DNA of 64,000 nucleotides from Acidovorax benzenivorans (lineage in GTDB: Bacteria > Pseudomonadota > Gammaproteobacteria > Burkholderiales > Burkholderiaceae_C): NCBI RefSeq assembly GCF_028680575.1, contig NZ_JAPCKI010000001.1, positions 347,681 through 411,680 of the forward strand, given 5' to 3'. The notes under the pieces were generated by a model that was given only the letters and a program-made list of their open reading frames with translations, was not told the origin of the DNA and made no database searches. Made by a program: the position numbers and the translations under genes. Below, piece by piece: positions 17,627-25,440 of the stretch (within the stretch, counting starts at the first letter, position 1; every line of letters starts with the position of its first letter).

Positions 17627-18196
17627 TCAGTAGCCGCTGTTGCCGCCGCCACCATAGCCACCACCGCCGCCATTGCGGCCGCCGCCCCCACCACCACCGT
17701 TGCGCGAGCCTGAGCCGTACGGGCTGCGGAAGCCGCCTTCGCTGCGGCCACCGCCGCCATAGCCACCGCCACCACCACCACCTTCGCGGCCGCCGCCGTA
17801 ACCACCACCGCCGCCGCCCTCGCGGCCACCACCATAGCCACCGCCGCCTTCACGGCCGCCGCCATATCCGCCACCACCACTGCGGCCACCGCCGCCGTAG
17901 CCGCCACCACCGCCGCCGCCAAAACCGCCACTGCGGGGTGGGCGAGGTTCCATGGGACGGGCTTCGTTGACAACGATGCTGCGGCCCCCCAGGGGTTGGC
18001 CGTTCATGCCGTTGATAGCGGCCTGGGCTTCTGCGTCGCTGCCCATTTCCACAAAGCCAAAGCCTTTGGAGCGACCCGTGTCGCGCTCCATCATGACCTT
18101 GGCGCTGGTCACGGCACCGAACTGGCCAAAGGCCTGCTCCAGATCACCGTCGCGCACCGAGTAAGGCAGGTTGCCGACGTACAGTTTGTTGCCCAT
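17627..18196 (-). CDS. Glycine-rich RRM RNA-binding protein (larger paralog)
   Basis: A 189-residue protein. One RNA recognition motif spans about 2-80, with RNP2 KLYVGNLPYS and RNP1 KGFGFVEM. A C-terminal tail (about 95-189) made almost wholly of Gly with Tyr, Ser, Arg and Glu follows, in repeats such as GGGYGGGREGGGG. Such proteins act as RNA chaperones and in many bacteria rise in the cold; that role is inferred here. I chose the ATG at 18196, preceded by a GAGGAG ribosome-binding site. It is a paralog of the next gene, with a matching leader and its own terminator. Confidence 0.9.
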   Translation of the reverse strand: MGNKLYVGNLPYSVRDGDLEQAFGQFGAVTSAKVMMERDTGRSKGFGFVEMGSDAEAQAAINGMNGQPLGGRSIVVNEARPMEPRPPRSGGFGGGGGGGYGGGGRSGGGGYGGGREGGGGYGGGREGGGGGGYGGGREGGGGGGGYGGGGRSEGGFRSPYGSGSRNGGGGGGGRNGGGGGYGGGGNSGY

Positions 18197-18334
18197 CGAG
18201 GGACTCCTCAAAAACACATGGATAAAGCGATGGAGTCCCCAAAACGCAGCCAGCTAATCTCAATGACGCTCTCAGCGCGAAACTGACGGATCACCGCAAA
18301 CTTGAAATGCGGGCCAAACCCGCCAGACCATTAT
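18197..18334 (-). promoter_or_regulatory. Long leader of the larger RNA-binding protein gene
   Basis: A -10-like ATAATGG lies at 18328-18334 (minus strand), about 132 bases before the start codon, so the mRNA leader would be about 125 nt. The leader shares blocks with that of the neighbouring paralog: GCGGTGA, GTCAGTTTCGCG near the 5' end and CTCCATCGC near the start codon. No clear -35 element is seen. Confidence 0.5.
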
Positions 18335-18401
18335 GCGCCACACTTTTGCAGAAAAAGCAAGCGGCTTTGCGTGCTGTGGTGCCCATGCCGCGCCAGAACG
18401 C

Positions 18402-18429
18402 AAAAAGGAGCCCGAAGGCTCCTTTTTTT
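18402..18429 (-). terminator. Intrinsic terminator of the second RNA-binding protein gene
   Basis: On the minus strand GGAGCC-TTCG-GGCTCC is followed by TTTTT, beginning about 40 bases after the gene's stop. The plus-strand copy has seven T, so it could work in both directions. Confidence 0.85.
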
Positions 18430-18467
18430 GCCGTCAGCAGACCCTGAGGACTGCCGATGAGGACTTT

Positions 18468-18851
18468 TTAGTAGCTGCTACGGCCACCGCCGTAACCACC
18501 ACCGCCGCCACCGCCGTAGCCGCCGCCACCGCTACGGCCACCGCCGTAACCGCCGCCGCCGCCATTGCCGCCACCGAAGCCACCGCTACGGGGAGCGCGG
18601 GGCTCCATAGGACGGGCTTCGTTGACCACGAGGTCACGGCCGCCGAAGTTTTGACCATGCACGCCTTGGATGGCGGCTTGGGCTTCAGCATCGCTACCCA
18701 TTTCGACAAAGCCGAAACCCTTGGAACGGCCGGTGTCACGTTCCATCATGACCTTGGCGCTGCCAACCGAGCCGTACTGGCTGAAGGTCTGCTGCAGATC
18801 TTCGTCGCGGAAAGAGTAGGGCAGGTTGCCCACGTAAAGTTTGTTGCCCAT
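18468..18851 (-). CDS. Glycine-rich RRM RNA-binding protein (smaller paralog)
   Basis: A 127-residue protein with the same layout as its neighbour. An RRM spans about 2-80 (KLYVGNLPYSFRDEDLQQTF, RNP1 KGFGFVEM), followed by a shorter Gly/Tyr/Arg tail (about 95-127). The RRMs are nearly identical, indicating tandem duplication with divergence mainly in tail length. The ATG at 18851 has an AGGAGT ribosome-binding site. Its own leader and terminator show the two genes are separate transcription units. Confidence 0.9.
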   Translation of the reverse strand: MGNKLYVGNLPYSFRDEDLQQTFSQYGSVGSAKVMMERDTGRSKGFGFVEMGSDAEAQAAIQGVHGQNFGGRDLVVNEARPMEPRAPRSGGFGGGNGGGGGYGGGRSGGGGYGGGGGGGYGGGRSSY

Positions 18852-18989
18852 GAAGGACTCCTGAAAAAACACAAAAACGCGATGGAGCCCGACGCAATCA
18901 ACAAACCTGTGACGACTTCAAAGACGCGAAACTGACCATTCACCGCTAAGCTAACTGCCCCTCTGCAAGCAGAAAAGCGAATCCATTAT
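18852..18989 (-). promoter_or_regulatory. Long leader of the smaller RNA-binding protein gene
   Basis: ATAATGG (18983-18989, minus strand) within TTAATAATGG is the likely -10 element. It lies about 130 bases before the start codon, the same spacing as in the paralog. The blocks GCGGTGAATG, GTCAGTTTCGCG and CTCCATCGCG are shared with the paralog's leader, although the sequence between them has diverged. Confidence 0.5.
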
Positions 18990-19101
18990 TAATCACTTTA
19001 TGGGGCTCGTGGGGTTTTATTTCTGGGCAGATGGGCTCAAAACGCCGAGTTCGCGTGGTTTTTCGGTGAATCCCAGGGCAAACCACAGGGTAAAATGCCA
19101 G

Positions 19102-19218
19102 AGTCTTTGGGGAGTAGCCCGCCCGGCCGCGCAATGCGCCGGGGGCATGCGTCAACACACTTGGGTTCTTTGAAACCTATGGCGTATGCGGCTTTTGAGC
19201 TGGGCGAGACCATTGACT
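19102..19218 (+). ncRNA. yybP-ykoY manganese riboswitch
   Basis: The hallmark conserved blocks are all present in order: TTTGGGGAGTAGCC (from 19106), GCGTCAACACACTTGG (about 19147-19162) and GGGCGAGACC (19202-19211). The P1 stem can form between AGTC..TG (19102-19109) and CA..GACT (19211-19218). This class senses Mn2+ and commonly precedes TMEM165/UPF0016, mntP or alx genes, and a TMEM165-family gene follows. A TAAAAT -10 element at 19091-19096 places the transcript start at the aptamer's 5' edge. Confidence 0.9.
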
Positions 19219-19265
19219 GCAAACCGATCCACATGGCCGGAGTCGGGGTGCAGTCAATGCGTTTT
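19211..19265 (+). terminator. Expression-platform hairpin of the Mn2+ riboswitch
   Basis: A perfect 11-bp inverted repeat CATTGACTGCA (19211-19221)/TGCAGTCAATG (19249-19259) is followed by CGTTTTCC. Its left arm is the same segment that closes aptamer stem P1, so the two folds exclude each other. Ligand binding would favour P1 and disrupt this hairpin, switching expression on. The T-run is short, so termination could be weak or the control could act otherwise. Confidence 0.65.
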
Positions 19266-19298
19266 CCACCCATCCGGCCGGATAGGACCCCCTCCCCC

Positions 19299-19865
19299 AT
19301 GGAAGCCTTCTTCATTTCTACCGCCATCGTGGCGCTCGCCGAGATGGGCGACAAGACGCAGCTGCTGGCGCTGGTGCTGGCGGCACGCTTTCGCAAACCC
19401 TGGCCCATCGTGCTGGGCATTCTGGTTGCCACACTGGTCAACCACGGCCTGGCTGGCGCTGTGGGTGCCTGGGTAACTACCTTCCTGGGCCCCCAGGTGC
19501 TGCGCTGGATCCTGGGCGCATCGTTCATCGCCATGGCGGTCTGGATGCTGATCCCCGACAAGCTCGACGAAGGCGAAGCCGACGGATCGCCACGCTGGGG
19601 GGTGTTTGGCACCACCGTGGTCGCGTTCTTCCTGGCCGAGATGGGCGACAAGACCCAGATCGCCACCGTCATGCTGGCGGCCAAATACAACGCTTACCTC
19701 TGGGTGGTGGCGGGCACCACGCTGGGCATGATGCTGGCCAATGCGCCGGTGGTCTGGCTGGGCGAGCGCATCACACGCAAGGTGCCCATTCGCGCCGTGC
19801 ATCTGGTGTCGGCCGTGATCTTTCTGGTGCTGGGGCTGCTGGCGATTTTTTCGTCTGCGGGCTGA
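19299..19865 (+). CDS. TMEM165/GDT1-family manganese exporter
   Basis: A 188-residue inner-membrane protein of the UPF0016 family. Two internally repeated halves each carry the signature motif EMGDKTQ (near residues 14-20 and 112-118) and about three membrane segments. Family members export Mn2+ or exchange Ca2+/Mn2+ for protons. The manganese riboswitch directly upstream strongly supports Mn2+ efflux. I chose the ATG at 19299; the longer frame would translate the riboswitch. Confidence 0.93.
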   Translation: MEAFFISTAIVALAEMGDKTQLLALVLAARFRKPWPIVLGILVATLVNHGLAGAVGAWVTTFLGPQVLRWILGASFIAMAVWMLIPDKLDEGEADGSPRWGVFGTTVVAFFLAEMGDKTQIATVMLAAKYNAYLWVVAGTTLGMMLANAPVVWLGERITRKVPIRAVHLVSAVIFLVLGLLAIFSSAG

Positions 19866-19907
19866 CCCGATCGACGCGACGGGCTGGGCGACGCGGCGCG
19901 GCTTTGG

Positions 19908-19913
19908 TATATT
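19908..19913 (+). promoter_or_regulatory. Likely -10 element of the metX transcript
   Basis: TATATT at 19908-19913 would start RNA synthesis around 19919-19921, exactly at the first base pair of the SAM-II aptamer. The -35 region is GC-rich and not recognisable. A TTGCCA..TATAAA arrangement at 19930-19957 falls inside the aptamer and is probably coincidental. Confidence 0.45.
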
Positions 19914-19919
19914 TGCCGA

Positions 19920-19974
19920 ACGCGCCGATTTGCCACAGCTTGCGGGCGCTTTATAAATTCTGCTAAAGACCCGT
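19920..19974 (+). ncRNA. SAM-II riboswitch of metX
   Basis: The segment folds as a SAM-II (SAM-alpha) pseudoknot. Stem P1 is GCGCC (19922-19926) with GGCGC (19945-19949), and the loop carries the class-typical GATTTGCC and GCTTGC. An A/T-rich linker TTTATAAATTC follows, then the conserved GCTAAAG (19962-19968). SAM-II elements control metA, metX and other methionine genes, mainly in alphaproteobacteria but also elsewhere. It lies directly before a terminator and metX. I recognised it by eye from the conserved blocks; a covariance search was not run. Confidence 0.75.
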
Positions 19975-19986
19975 CCGACACACCTG

Positions 19987-20022
19987 CCCGGCCTCGTTTT
20001 TAGCGACGCCGGGTATTTTTTT
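19987..20022 (+). terminator. Riboswitch-controlled terminator before metX
   Basis: CCCGGC (19987-19992)/GCCGGG (20008-20013) forms a stem extended by an inner TCG/CGA after one mismatch, followed by TATTTTTTT. It lies about 13 bases after the SAM-II aptamer and about 90 bases before metX, so it would abort transcription before the gene. This fits SAM-dependent attenuation of methionine synthesis. Confidence 0.8.
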
Positions 20023-20110
20023 GCCGTGGGCCTGCCCCCAGCAACAGCGGCTCACCAGGGAGCTACGGCGTGCGCAAGCGGTGGAACGTGAGGGCTTACC
20101 AGTTCCAACT

Positions 20111-21241
20111 ATGTCGTTCATCGCCACACCCCAGTCCATGCATTTCCCGGATGCGCTGCCGCTACAAAGCGGCGCGTCCATCCGCGACTACCACTTGGCC
20201 TACGAGACCTACGGCACGCTCAATGCCGACCGCTCCAATGCCGTGCTCGTGTGTCACGCTCTCAATGCCTCGCACCACGTAGCAGGTGTTTACGCCGGGC
20301 AGGACAAGAGCGAGGGCTGGTGGGACAACATGATCGGCCCCGGCAAACCCGTGGACACCGACCGCTTCTTCGTCATCGGCGTGAACAACCTGGGCTCTTG
20401 TTTTGGCTCCACCGGCCCCATGCACCACCACCCCGACACGGGCGAGGTCTATGGCGCGGACTTCCCCGTGGTCACGGTGGAAGACTGGGTCAACGCCCAG
20501 GCCCGCTTGCTCGACCGCCTGGGCATCCAGCAACTGGCGGCTGTGCTGGGTGGCAGCCTGGGCGGCATGCAGGCCCTCAGCTGGACGCTGCAGTACCCTG
20601 ACCGCATGCGCCACGCGGTGGTGGTGGCCAGCGCCCCCAACCTCACGGCCGAAAACATTGCCTTCAACGAGGTCGCCCGCCGCGCCATCGTGACTGACCC
20701 GGACTTCCACGGCGGTCACTTCTACCGCCATGGCGTGATCCCCAAGCGCGGCCTGCGCATCGCTCGCATGATCGGCCACATCACGTACCTCAGCGACGAC
20801 GTGATGAACGAAAAATTCGGCAGGCAACTGCGCGAGGGCCTGGAGCTGAAATACAGCACGCAAGACATCGAGTTCCAGATCGAAAGCTACCTGCGCTACC
20901 AGGGCGACAAGTTCAGCGACTACTTCGACGCCAACACCTACCTGCTGATCACCCGCGCGCTCGACTACTTCGACCCCGCGCGCACCCATGCCGGCAACCT
21001 CGCGCGGGCCCTGGCCCGGGCGCAGGCCAGGTTCCTGCTGGTGAGCTTCACCACCGACTGGCGCTTCTCACCCAAGCGCAGCCGCGAGATCGTGAAGGCC
21101 CTGCTCGACAACCGCCGCAGCGTGAGCTACGCCGAGATCGACGCGCCCCACGGGCACGATGCCTTTTTGCTCGATGACGCCCGGTACATGGGCGTCATGC
21201 GCTCTTACTTCGATAGCATTGGCAAGGAGTTGCAACCATGA
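20111..21241 (+). CDS. metX: Homoserine O-acyltransferase MetX
   Basis: A 376-residue alpha/beta-hydrolase-fold enzyme acylating homoserine in methionine synthesis. Visible are the oxyanion region [12 protein letters not shown], the nucleophile elbow [12 protein letters not shown] near residue 150, and the C-terminal Asp-His segment [12 protein letters not shown]. Whether it uses acetyl-CoA or succinyl-CoA cannot be told from this reading. The ATG at 20111 gives the usual family start. Its stop overlaps metW (ATGA). A SAM-II riboswitch and terminator precede it, so expression should fall when SAM is plentiful. Confidence 0.95.
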   Translation: MSFIATPQSMHFPDALPLQSGASIRDYHLAYETYGTLNADRSNAVLVCHALNASHHVAGVYAGQDKSEGWWDNMIGPGKPVDTDRFFVIGVNNLGSCFGSTGPMHHHPDTGEVYGADFPVVTVEDWVNAQARLLDRLGIQQLAAVLGGSLGGMQALSWTLQYPDRMRHAVVVASAPNLTAENIAFNEVARRAIVTDPDFHGGHFYRHGVIPKRGLRIARMIGHITYLSDDVMNEKFGRQLREGLELKYSTQDIEFQIESYLRYQGDKFSDYFDANTYLLITRALDYFDPARTHAGNLARALARAQARFLLVSFTTDWRFSPKRSREIVKALLDNRRSVSYAEIDAPHGHDAFLLDDARYMGVMRSYFDSIGKELQP

Positions 21242-21822
21242 CCGAAAAATCGGCGATGCAAGCCCTGGCGCGCCTGGTGCCCCCCGGCTCGCGTGTGCTC
21301 GACCTGGGATGTGGCAACGGCGCCATGCTCGACTACCTGCAGCGTGAACGCGGCTGCAGCGGCTACGGCGTGGAGATTGATGATGCCAACGTGCTGGCCT
21401 GCGTGCAGCGCGGCGTGGATGTGATCCAGCTCAACCTCGACGAGGGGCTGGCCATGTTCGACGACAACAGCTTTGATGTGGTGCTGCAGATCGACACGCT
21501 GCAACACCTGCGCAATGCCGAAACCATGCTGCGCGAGACGGCGCGTGTGGGCCGCACCGGCGTGGTGGCCTTCCCCAACTTTGCGCACTGGCCCAACCGG
21601 CTGTCCATCCTGCGCGGGCGCATGCCCGTCACTCGGCGCTTGCCCTACCAGTGGTACGACACGCCCAACATCCGCGTGGGCACCTACAAGGACTTCGAGG
21701 TGCTGGCCACCAAGAACAGCCTGCGCATCCTGGATTCTTTTGGTTTGCAGGACGGGCAAGAGGTGCGTTGGCTGCCCAATGCGCGGGCGGGCACGGCCGT
21801 CTTTCACTTCGAACACGCATAG
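21238..21822 (+). CDS. metW: Methionine biosynthesis protein MetW
   Basis: A 194-residue SAM-dependent methyltransferase-fold protein, the conserved partner of MetX. The SAM-binding motif [12 protein letters not shown] lies near residue 20, and the family-typical QYDTPNIR-like segment appears as [17 protein letters not shown]. MetW has been reported to support or activate MetX in some proteobacteria; its precise role here is inferred. It overlaps metX by four bases, so the pair is one translationally coupled unit under the same riboswitch. Confidence 0.94.
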   Translation: MTEKSAMQALARLVPPGSRVLDLGCGNGAMLDYLQRERGCSGYGVEIDDANVLACVQRGVDVIQLNLDEGLAMFDDNSFDVVLQIDTLQHLRNAETMLRETARVGRTGVVAFPNFAHWPNRLSILRGRMPVTRRLPYQWYDTPNIRVGTYKDFEVLATKNSLRILDSFGLQDGQEVRWLPNARAGTAVFHFEHA

Positions 21823-21905
21823 CGCTTACTGGCGCATACGCCCCGGCGACACGCCTCTGTCAACCGCATCGGCTAAGGTGCAGGCTCCGTTTGTAGGAGA
21901 CCCGC

Positions 21906-23051
21906 ATGAAACGCATTGCACTGCGCGCCGTGACTGCTGCCGCGCTGCTCACTACCTGGGCGCTGGGCGCCGTGGCCCAGGCCTGGCCACCCATCCCCAC
22001 CGTCATCGCCCACCGGGGCGCATCGGCCCTGCGGCCCGAGCACACGCTGGCTGCCTACCAGCAGGCCATTGACGATGGCGCCGACATCATCGAACCCGAC
22101 CTGGTCATCACCAAGGACGGTGTGCTGGTGGCCCGGCACGAGAACGCCATCGCCATTCTGAACACCGATGGCTCCGTGAAAGAAGCCACCACCGACGTGG
22201 TGGACCGCCCCGAGTTCGCGGGCCGCAAAACCACCAAGACCATCGACGGCAAACCCATCACCGGCTGGTTCACCGAAGACTTCACGCTGGCCGAGCTGAA
22301 AACCCTGCGCGCCCGCGAGCGCATCCCCGCGCAGCGCCCCGCCAACGTGGCCTACAACGGCCAGTTCGAGGTGCCCACCCTGCAGGAGGTGATCGACCTG
22401 GCCAAGGCGGCCACAGCCAAGACCGGTCGCACCATTGGCATCTACCCCGAGACCAAACACCCCACCTATTTCCAGTCCATCGGCCAGCCGCTGGAGGCAC
22501 CACTGCTGGCCGTGCTGGAGAAAAACGGCTGGAACCACAAGGACGCGCCCGTGTTCGTGCAGTCGTTCGAGGTGGCTAACTTGCAGGCGATCCGCAAGCT
22601 CAGCAGCGTGCGCCTGGTGCAACTGGTGGCCCCTTCGGGCCGGCCGTATGACTTTGTGGCGCAGGGCGCGGCCAACACGCGCGGCTATGCCGACCTGATC
22701 ACGCCTGAGGGCCTGAAGCAGGTGGCCACCTATGCCAATGCCATCGGCCCTTTCAAGACGCTGGTGGTGCCGGTGAAGGACGGTGTGCCCGGCGAGCCCA
22801 CGCCGCTGGTCGCACAGGCCCATGCCGCCGGGCTGGCCGTGCACATCTGGACGCTGCGGCCCGAAAACGCCTTCCTGCCCGCCAGCTTGAAAAAGGCGCC
22901 CACCGCCGACGGCATCGTGCGCGGCGATAGCGTGGCCGAGATCACGGCCTACCTGCGCGCGGGCATTGACGGCTTCTTCACCGACGACTCGGCGGTGGGC
23001 CGTGTCGCAGTGCAGGCCTTCACTGGGAAGGCGATGACGGCGACGAAGTAG
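21906..23051 (+). CDS. glpQ: Periplasmic glycerophosphodiester phosphodiesterase
   Basis: A 381-residue GDPD-family enzyme hydrolysing glycerophosphodiesters to glycerol 3-phosphate and an alcohol. A signal peptide (1-25, RAVTAAALLTTWALGAVAQA) precedes the catalytic TIM barrel. It has the HRG motif (VIAHRGASALRPEHT) and the metal ligands EPDLV and RHE. Length and export signal match GlpQ rather than cytoplasmic UgpQ. The last 32 bases overlap the convergent oxidoreductase gene. Confidence 0.9.
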   Translation: MKRIALRAVTAAALLTTWALGAVAQAWPPIPTVIAHRGASALRPEHTLAAYQQAIDDGADIIEPDLVITKDGVLVARHENAIAILNTDGSVKEATTDVVDRPEFAGRKTTKTIDGKPITGWFTEDFTLAELKTLRARERIPAQRPANVAYNGQFEVPTLQEVIDLAKAATAKTGRTIGIYPETKHPTYFQSIGQPLEAPLLAVLEKNGWNHKDAPVFVQSFEVANLQAIRKLSSVRLVQLVAPSGRPYDFVAQGAANTRGYADLITPEGLKQVATYANAIGPFKTLVVPVKDGVPGEPTPLVAQAHAAGLAVHIWTLRPENAFLPASLKKAPTADGIVRGDSVAEITAYLRAGIDGFFTDDSAVGRVAVQAFTGKAMTATK

Positions 23052-23670
23052 CTGGCGCCAGGCACGGCTTGCCCGTTGCGGCGCGTGCCCCCTGGCGCAA
23101 CCCCAGCTGCCGTGCCTTTTCCACCCACAGCGCTAGCCGCTCGGTGCTGGCGGTGCGCACAGGGCCAAAGCTGCGCACCCGCACGGGCCGTATGCCGCAG
23201 AACTCCAGGATGGCCTTCTTCATCTGGTGGTGCCCCGGCATGCGCGTGACCCAGCGGAAGTACCAAGGCGGCGAGTCCATGGTCACCAGCAGCTCGGCCG
23301 AACGTCCTGCCAGCAACTTGTCCCACAGCGATGAGCCCTTGCGGTACTTGAACGCGTAGCCGGGCAGGAATGTGCGGTCGATAAAACCCTTGAGCAGCGC
23401 GGGCATGGCGCCCCACCAGATGGGGTACACCCACACCAGGTGGTGCGCCCAGGTGATGTCGGCCTGCGCGGTTAGCAGGTCGGGTTCCAGCGGCTGGGTA
23501 GCGCCATAGCCCTGAAACAGAGGGTTGAAGGCGAGCTGACCCAGGTCCAGAAAGCGCACCTGCGCCCCAGCGTGCCGGGCGCCCTCGGCATAGGCACGTG
23601 CCATGCCCGCGCACAGGCTCTCGGCGGTGGGGTGGCCCAGGATGACCAGAATGTTGTGTTGTTCTGCCAC
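23020..23670 (-). CDS. Flavodoxin-like NAD(P)H oxidoreductase
   Basis: A 216-residue cytoplasmic FMN/FAD-binding protein of the NAD(P)H-quinone reductase (KefF/MdaB) type. Its beta-alpha-beta flavin fold starts ILVILGHPTAESLC, and the flavin-binding loop YPIWWGAMPALLKGFIDR lies near residue 80. The start is GTG at 23670 with a TGGAG site six bases upstream. A MerR regulator lies 76 bases upstream on the same strand and probably controls it. The C-terminal Ser/Pro/Thr-rich tail lies in the overlap with glpQ and is unlike the conserved domain. Confidence 0.85.
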   Translation of the reverse strand: MAEQHNILVILGHPTAESLCAGMARAYAEGARHAGAQVRFLDLGQLAFNPLFQGYGATQPLEPDLLTAQADITWAHHLVWVYPIWWGAMPALLKGFIDRTFLPGYAFKYRKGSSLWDKLLAGRSAELLVTMDSPPWYFRWVTRMPGHHQMKKAILEFCGIRPVRVRSFGPVRTASTERLALWVEKARQLGLRQGARAATGKPCLAPATSSPSSPSQ

Positions 23671-23746
23671 AGACGCTCCATCTCGGTGTTGTTGATGGCG
23701 CCATGGTCACCTTGTCCCACGGGGCAGAGTCAAGCGGTCGGGTCAA

Positions 23747-24223
23747 TCAAGGGTGGCCGAACCCGGTGGCACCCGCCGTGGTGGTGGCAACAAATTGCGC
23801 GGGGTTGTGGGCTGGGGGCGCCACCGCCAGGGCCAGCGCAGAAGGCGCTGCGCAGGCCTCGGGCGCCACGGGTACGGCCAGCGTGTCGCAGGTGTGCAGC
23901 TCGGCTTCCAGCAGGGCCAGTTGTGCGTCCAGCGCGGCCAGGCGCGTCAGCTCCTGCGCTACGGCGGCCCGCCGCCCGGCCACCAACTGCGCCATGCGGT
24001 CCCAGCCAGCGGCGGTGTCGATGTGGGGCAAGCCGTCCAGCTCCGACAGCCGAAAGCCGAGCGCCTGGGCCCGGCGGATCAGCAACACGCGCGCTACATC
24101 GGCCTCGCCATAGTGGCGGTAGCTGCCCGCGCGTGCCACCGTGCCCAGCAGACCTCGCGACTCATACAGCCGGATGGCCTTGGGCGTGGTGCTGGTGCAG
24201 TGGGCGAGTTCTCCGATGCGCAT
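23747..24223 (-). CDS. MerR-family transcriptional regulator
   Basis: A 158-residue regulator. The winged helix-turn-helix spans residues 1-70 (MRIGELAHCTSTTPKAIRLYESRGLL and YRHYGEADVARVLLIRRAQALGF), followed by a dimerisation helix and an Ala-rich tail. The pattern after the helix lacks the paired cysteines of metal sensors such as CueR, so a redox, drug or small-molecule signal is more likely. It sits upstream of the flavodoxin-type oxidoreductase in the same direction, its probable target. Confidence 0.9.
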   Translation of the reverse strand: MRIGELAHCTSTTPKAIRLYESRGLLGTVARAGSYRHYGEADVARVLLIRRAQALGFRLSELDGLPHIDTAAGWDRMAQLVAGRRAAVAQELTRLAALDAQLALLEAELHTCDTLAVPVAPEACAAPSALALAVAPPAHNPAQFVATTTAGATGFGHP

Positions 24224-24242
24224 GGTGTGATTTTGAATGAGT

Positions 24243-24300
24243 GCTATTAAATATATAGCTTCAAAGGTATATAAAACGGGCGCTAGAGGCGGATTTGGCA
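24243..24300 (+). repeat. AT-rich two-stem repeat (family B, copy 2)
   Basis: GCTAT-TAAATAT-ATAGC (24243-24259) forms the first stem, and GGGCGCTAGAGGCGGATTTG ends the element. It lies between the MerR gene and hyi, which diverge, so it probably overlaps their promoters. Part of the GC-rich second stem is lost. Confidence 0.5.
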
Positions 24301-24387
24301 TCAATCCTGACCCAGCGGCGCCTTGGGCTCGGTGGCTACACGATAAGCTGCGGCGCTTTGACGTTGCCTCTTCCAGCTGCCCCGCCC

Positions 24388-25209
24388 ATGCCCCAGTTTG
24401 CCGCCAACCTGAGCCTGATGTACACCGAGCTGTCGTTGCTTGACCGTTTTGCCGCTGCGGCACGCGACGGGTTTCGGGCGGTGGAGCTGCACTTCCCCTA
24501 CGCCTTCGACCCCCGCGAGATCGCTGTCCGGCTGCAGGACAACGGCTTGCAGCTGGTGCTGCTCAACGCCCCGGCGGGCGGTACTGACCCTGCCGACATG
24601 GCCCATGCCTGGGCGCAGGGCGCACGCGGCCTGGCCGCACAGCCGGGGCGGGAGGAGGAGTTCCGCGCCGGGGTGCTGGAGGCCTTGCGATATGCCGAGC
24701 TGCTGCGCTGCCCCGCCATCCACGTGCTGTGCGGCACCGTGCCGCCGGGCGTGGAGCGCGAATCGCTCAAGGACCTGTGTGTGGGCAACCTGCGCTGGGC
24801 TGCGGACCAGGCCGGGCGCGCGGGGTGCGACATCCTCATCGAGCCCACCAACCTGCGCGATGTGCCGCGTTATTTCCTGAACCGGCAAGACCACGCGCAC
24901 GAGCTGCTCGATGCCGCGCAAGCCAACAACCTGAAGGTGTTGATGGACCTGTACCACTGCCAGCTGGTGGAAGGCGACCTGCACGGCAAGCTGCAGCGCT
25001 ACCTGCCCACGGGCCGTGTGGCCCACATCCAGGTGGCAGGCGTGCCCGCACGCCACGAGCCCGACCGGGGCGAGCTGCACTACCCGTTTTTGCTCGACAC
25101 CATCGACGCTCTGGGCTACTCGGGTTGGGTGGGCTGCGAATACAGCCCGGCGGCGGGGACATCGCAGGGACTGGGCTGGATGAAAGGGGTGACTCCCCGA
25201 GTCGTTTAG
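24388..25209 (+). CDS. hyi: Hydroxypyruvate isomerase family protein
   Basis: A 273-residue TIM-barrel enzyme of the AP-endonuclease-2/xylose-isomerase superfamily. It begins MPQFAANLSLMYTELSLLDRF, typical of hydroxypyruvate isomerases that interconvert hydroxypyruvate and tartronate semialdehyde. Conserved metal and substrate segments include ILIEPTNLRD and LMDLYHCQ. Related proteins (OtnI, 2-oxotetronate isomerase) share the fold, so the exact substrate is not certain. The last residues (GVTPRVV) are encoded by sequence resembling the edge of a family A repeat, suggesting the original stop was replaced. Confidence 0.85.
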   Translation: MPQFAANLSLMYTELSLLDRFAAAARDGFRAVELHFPYAFDPREIAVRLQDNGLQLVLLNAPAGGTDPADMAHAWAQGARGLAAQPGREEEFRAGVLEALRYAELLRCPAIHVLCGTVPPGVERESLKDLCVGNLRWAADQAGRAGCDILIEPTNLRDVPRYFLNRQDHAHELLDAAQANNLKVLMDLYHCQLVEGDLHGKLQRYLPTGRVAHIQVAGVPARHEPDRGELHYPFLLDTIDALGYSGWVGCEYSPAAGTSQGLGWMKGVTPRVV

Positions 25210-25440
25210 CGCCTCGGTGGCGCCGCCAGAGGCTATGGCTCTTGTGTGGCGGCTCTGCTGGCTGAGTGCTGCGGCCCATGTGCCGACCGCGTTCAGGTAC
25301 GCAGCTTTGCGTAAGGGAATGCGTGAATAAATGTAACAAGCCTCTGGACTTAGAGTGAAGAAGCGTGTTCTCGCAGATTGGAGAACGCTTCCCGAGACCG
25401 GCTCAGTCGGCTTTTGTATTCATTCCAGGAGACACCCCGC

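Noticed and set aside
17640..17930. Tandem GCC/ACC repeats suggesting a microsatellite or CRISPR-like array
   Set aside because: They encode the Gly-rich tail of the RNA-binding protein in frame; there are no spacers and no cas genes.
19930..19957. TTGCCA-N16-TATAAA promoter before metX
   Set aside because: It lies within the SAM-II aptamer and would remove its 5' half. TATATT at 19908 fits a start at the aptamer edge better.
21819..21850. ATAGCGCTTACTGGCGC after metW as another family B repeat
   Set aside because: It shares only short blocks and lacks the first stem and T-rich tail, so it was not counted as a copy.
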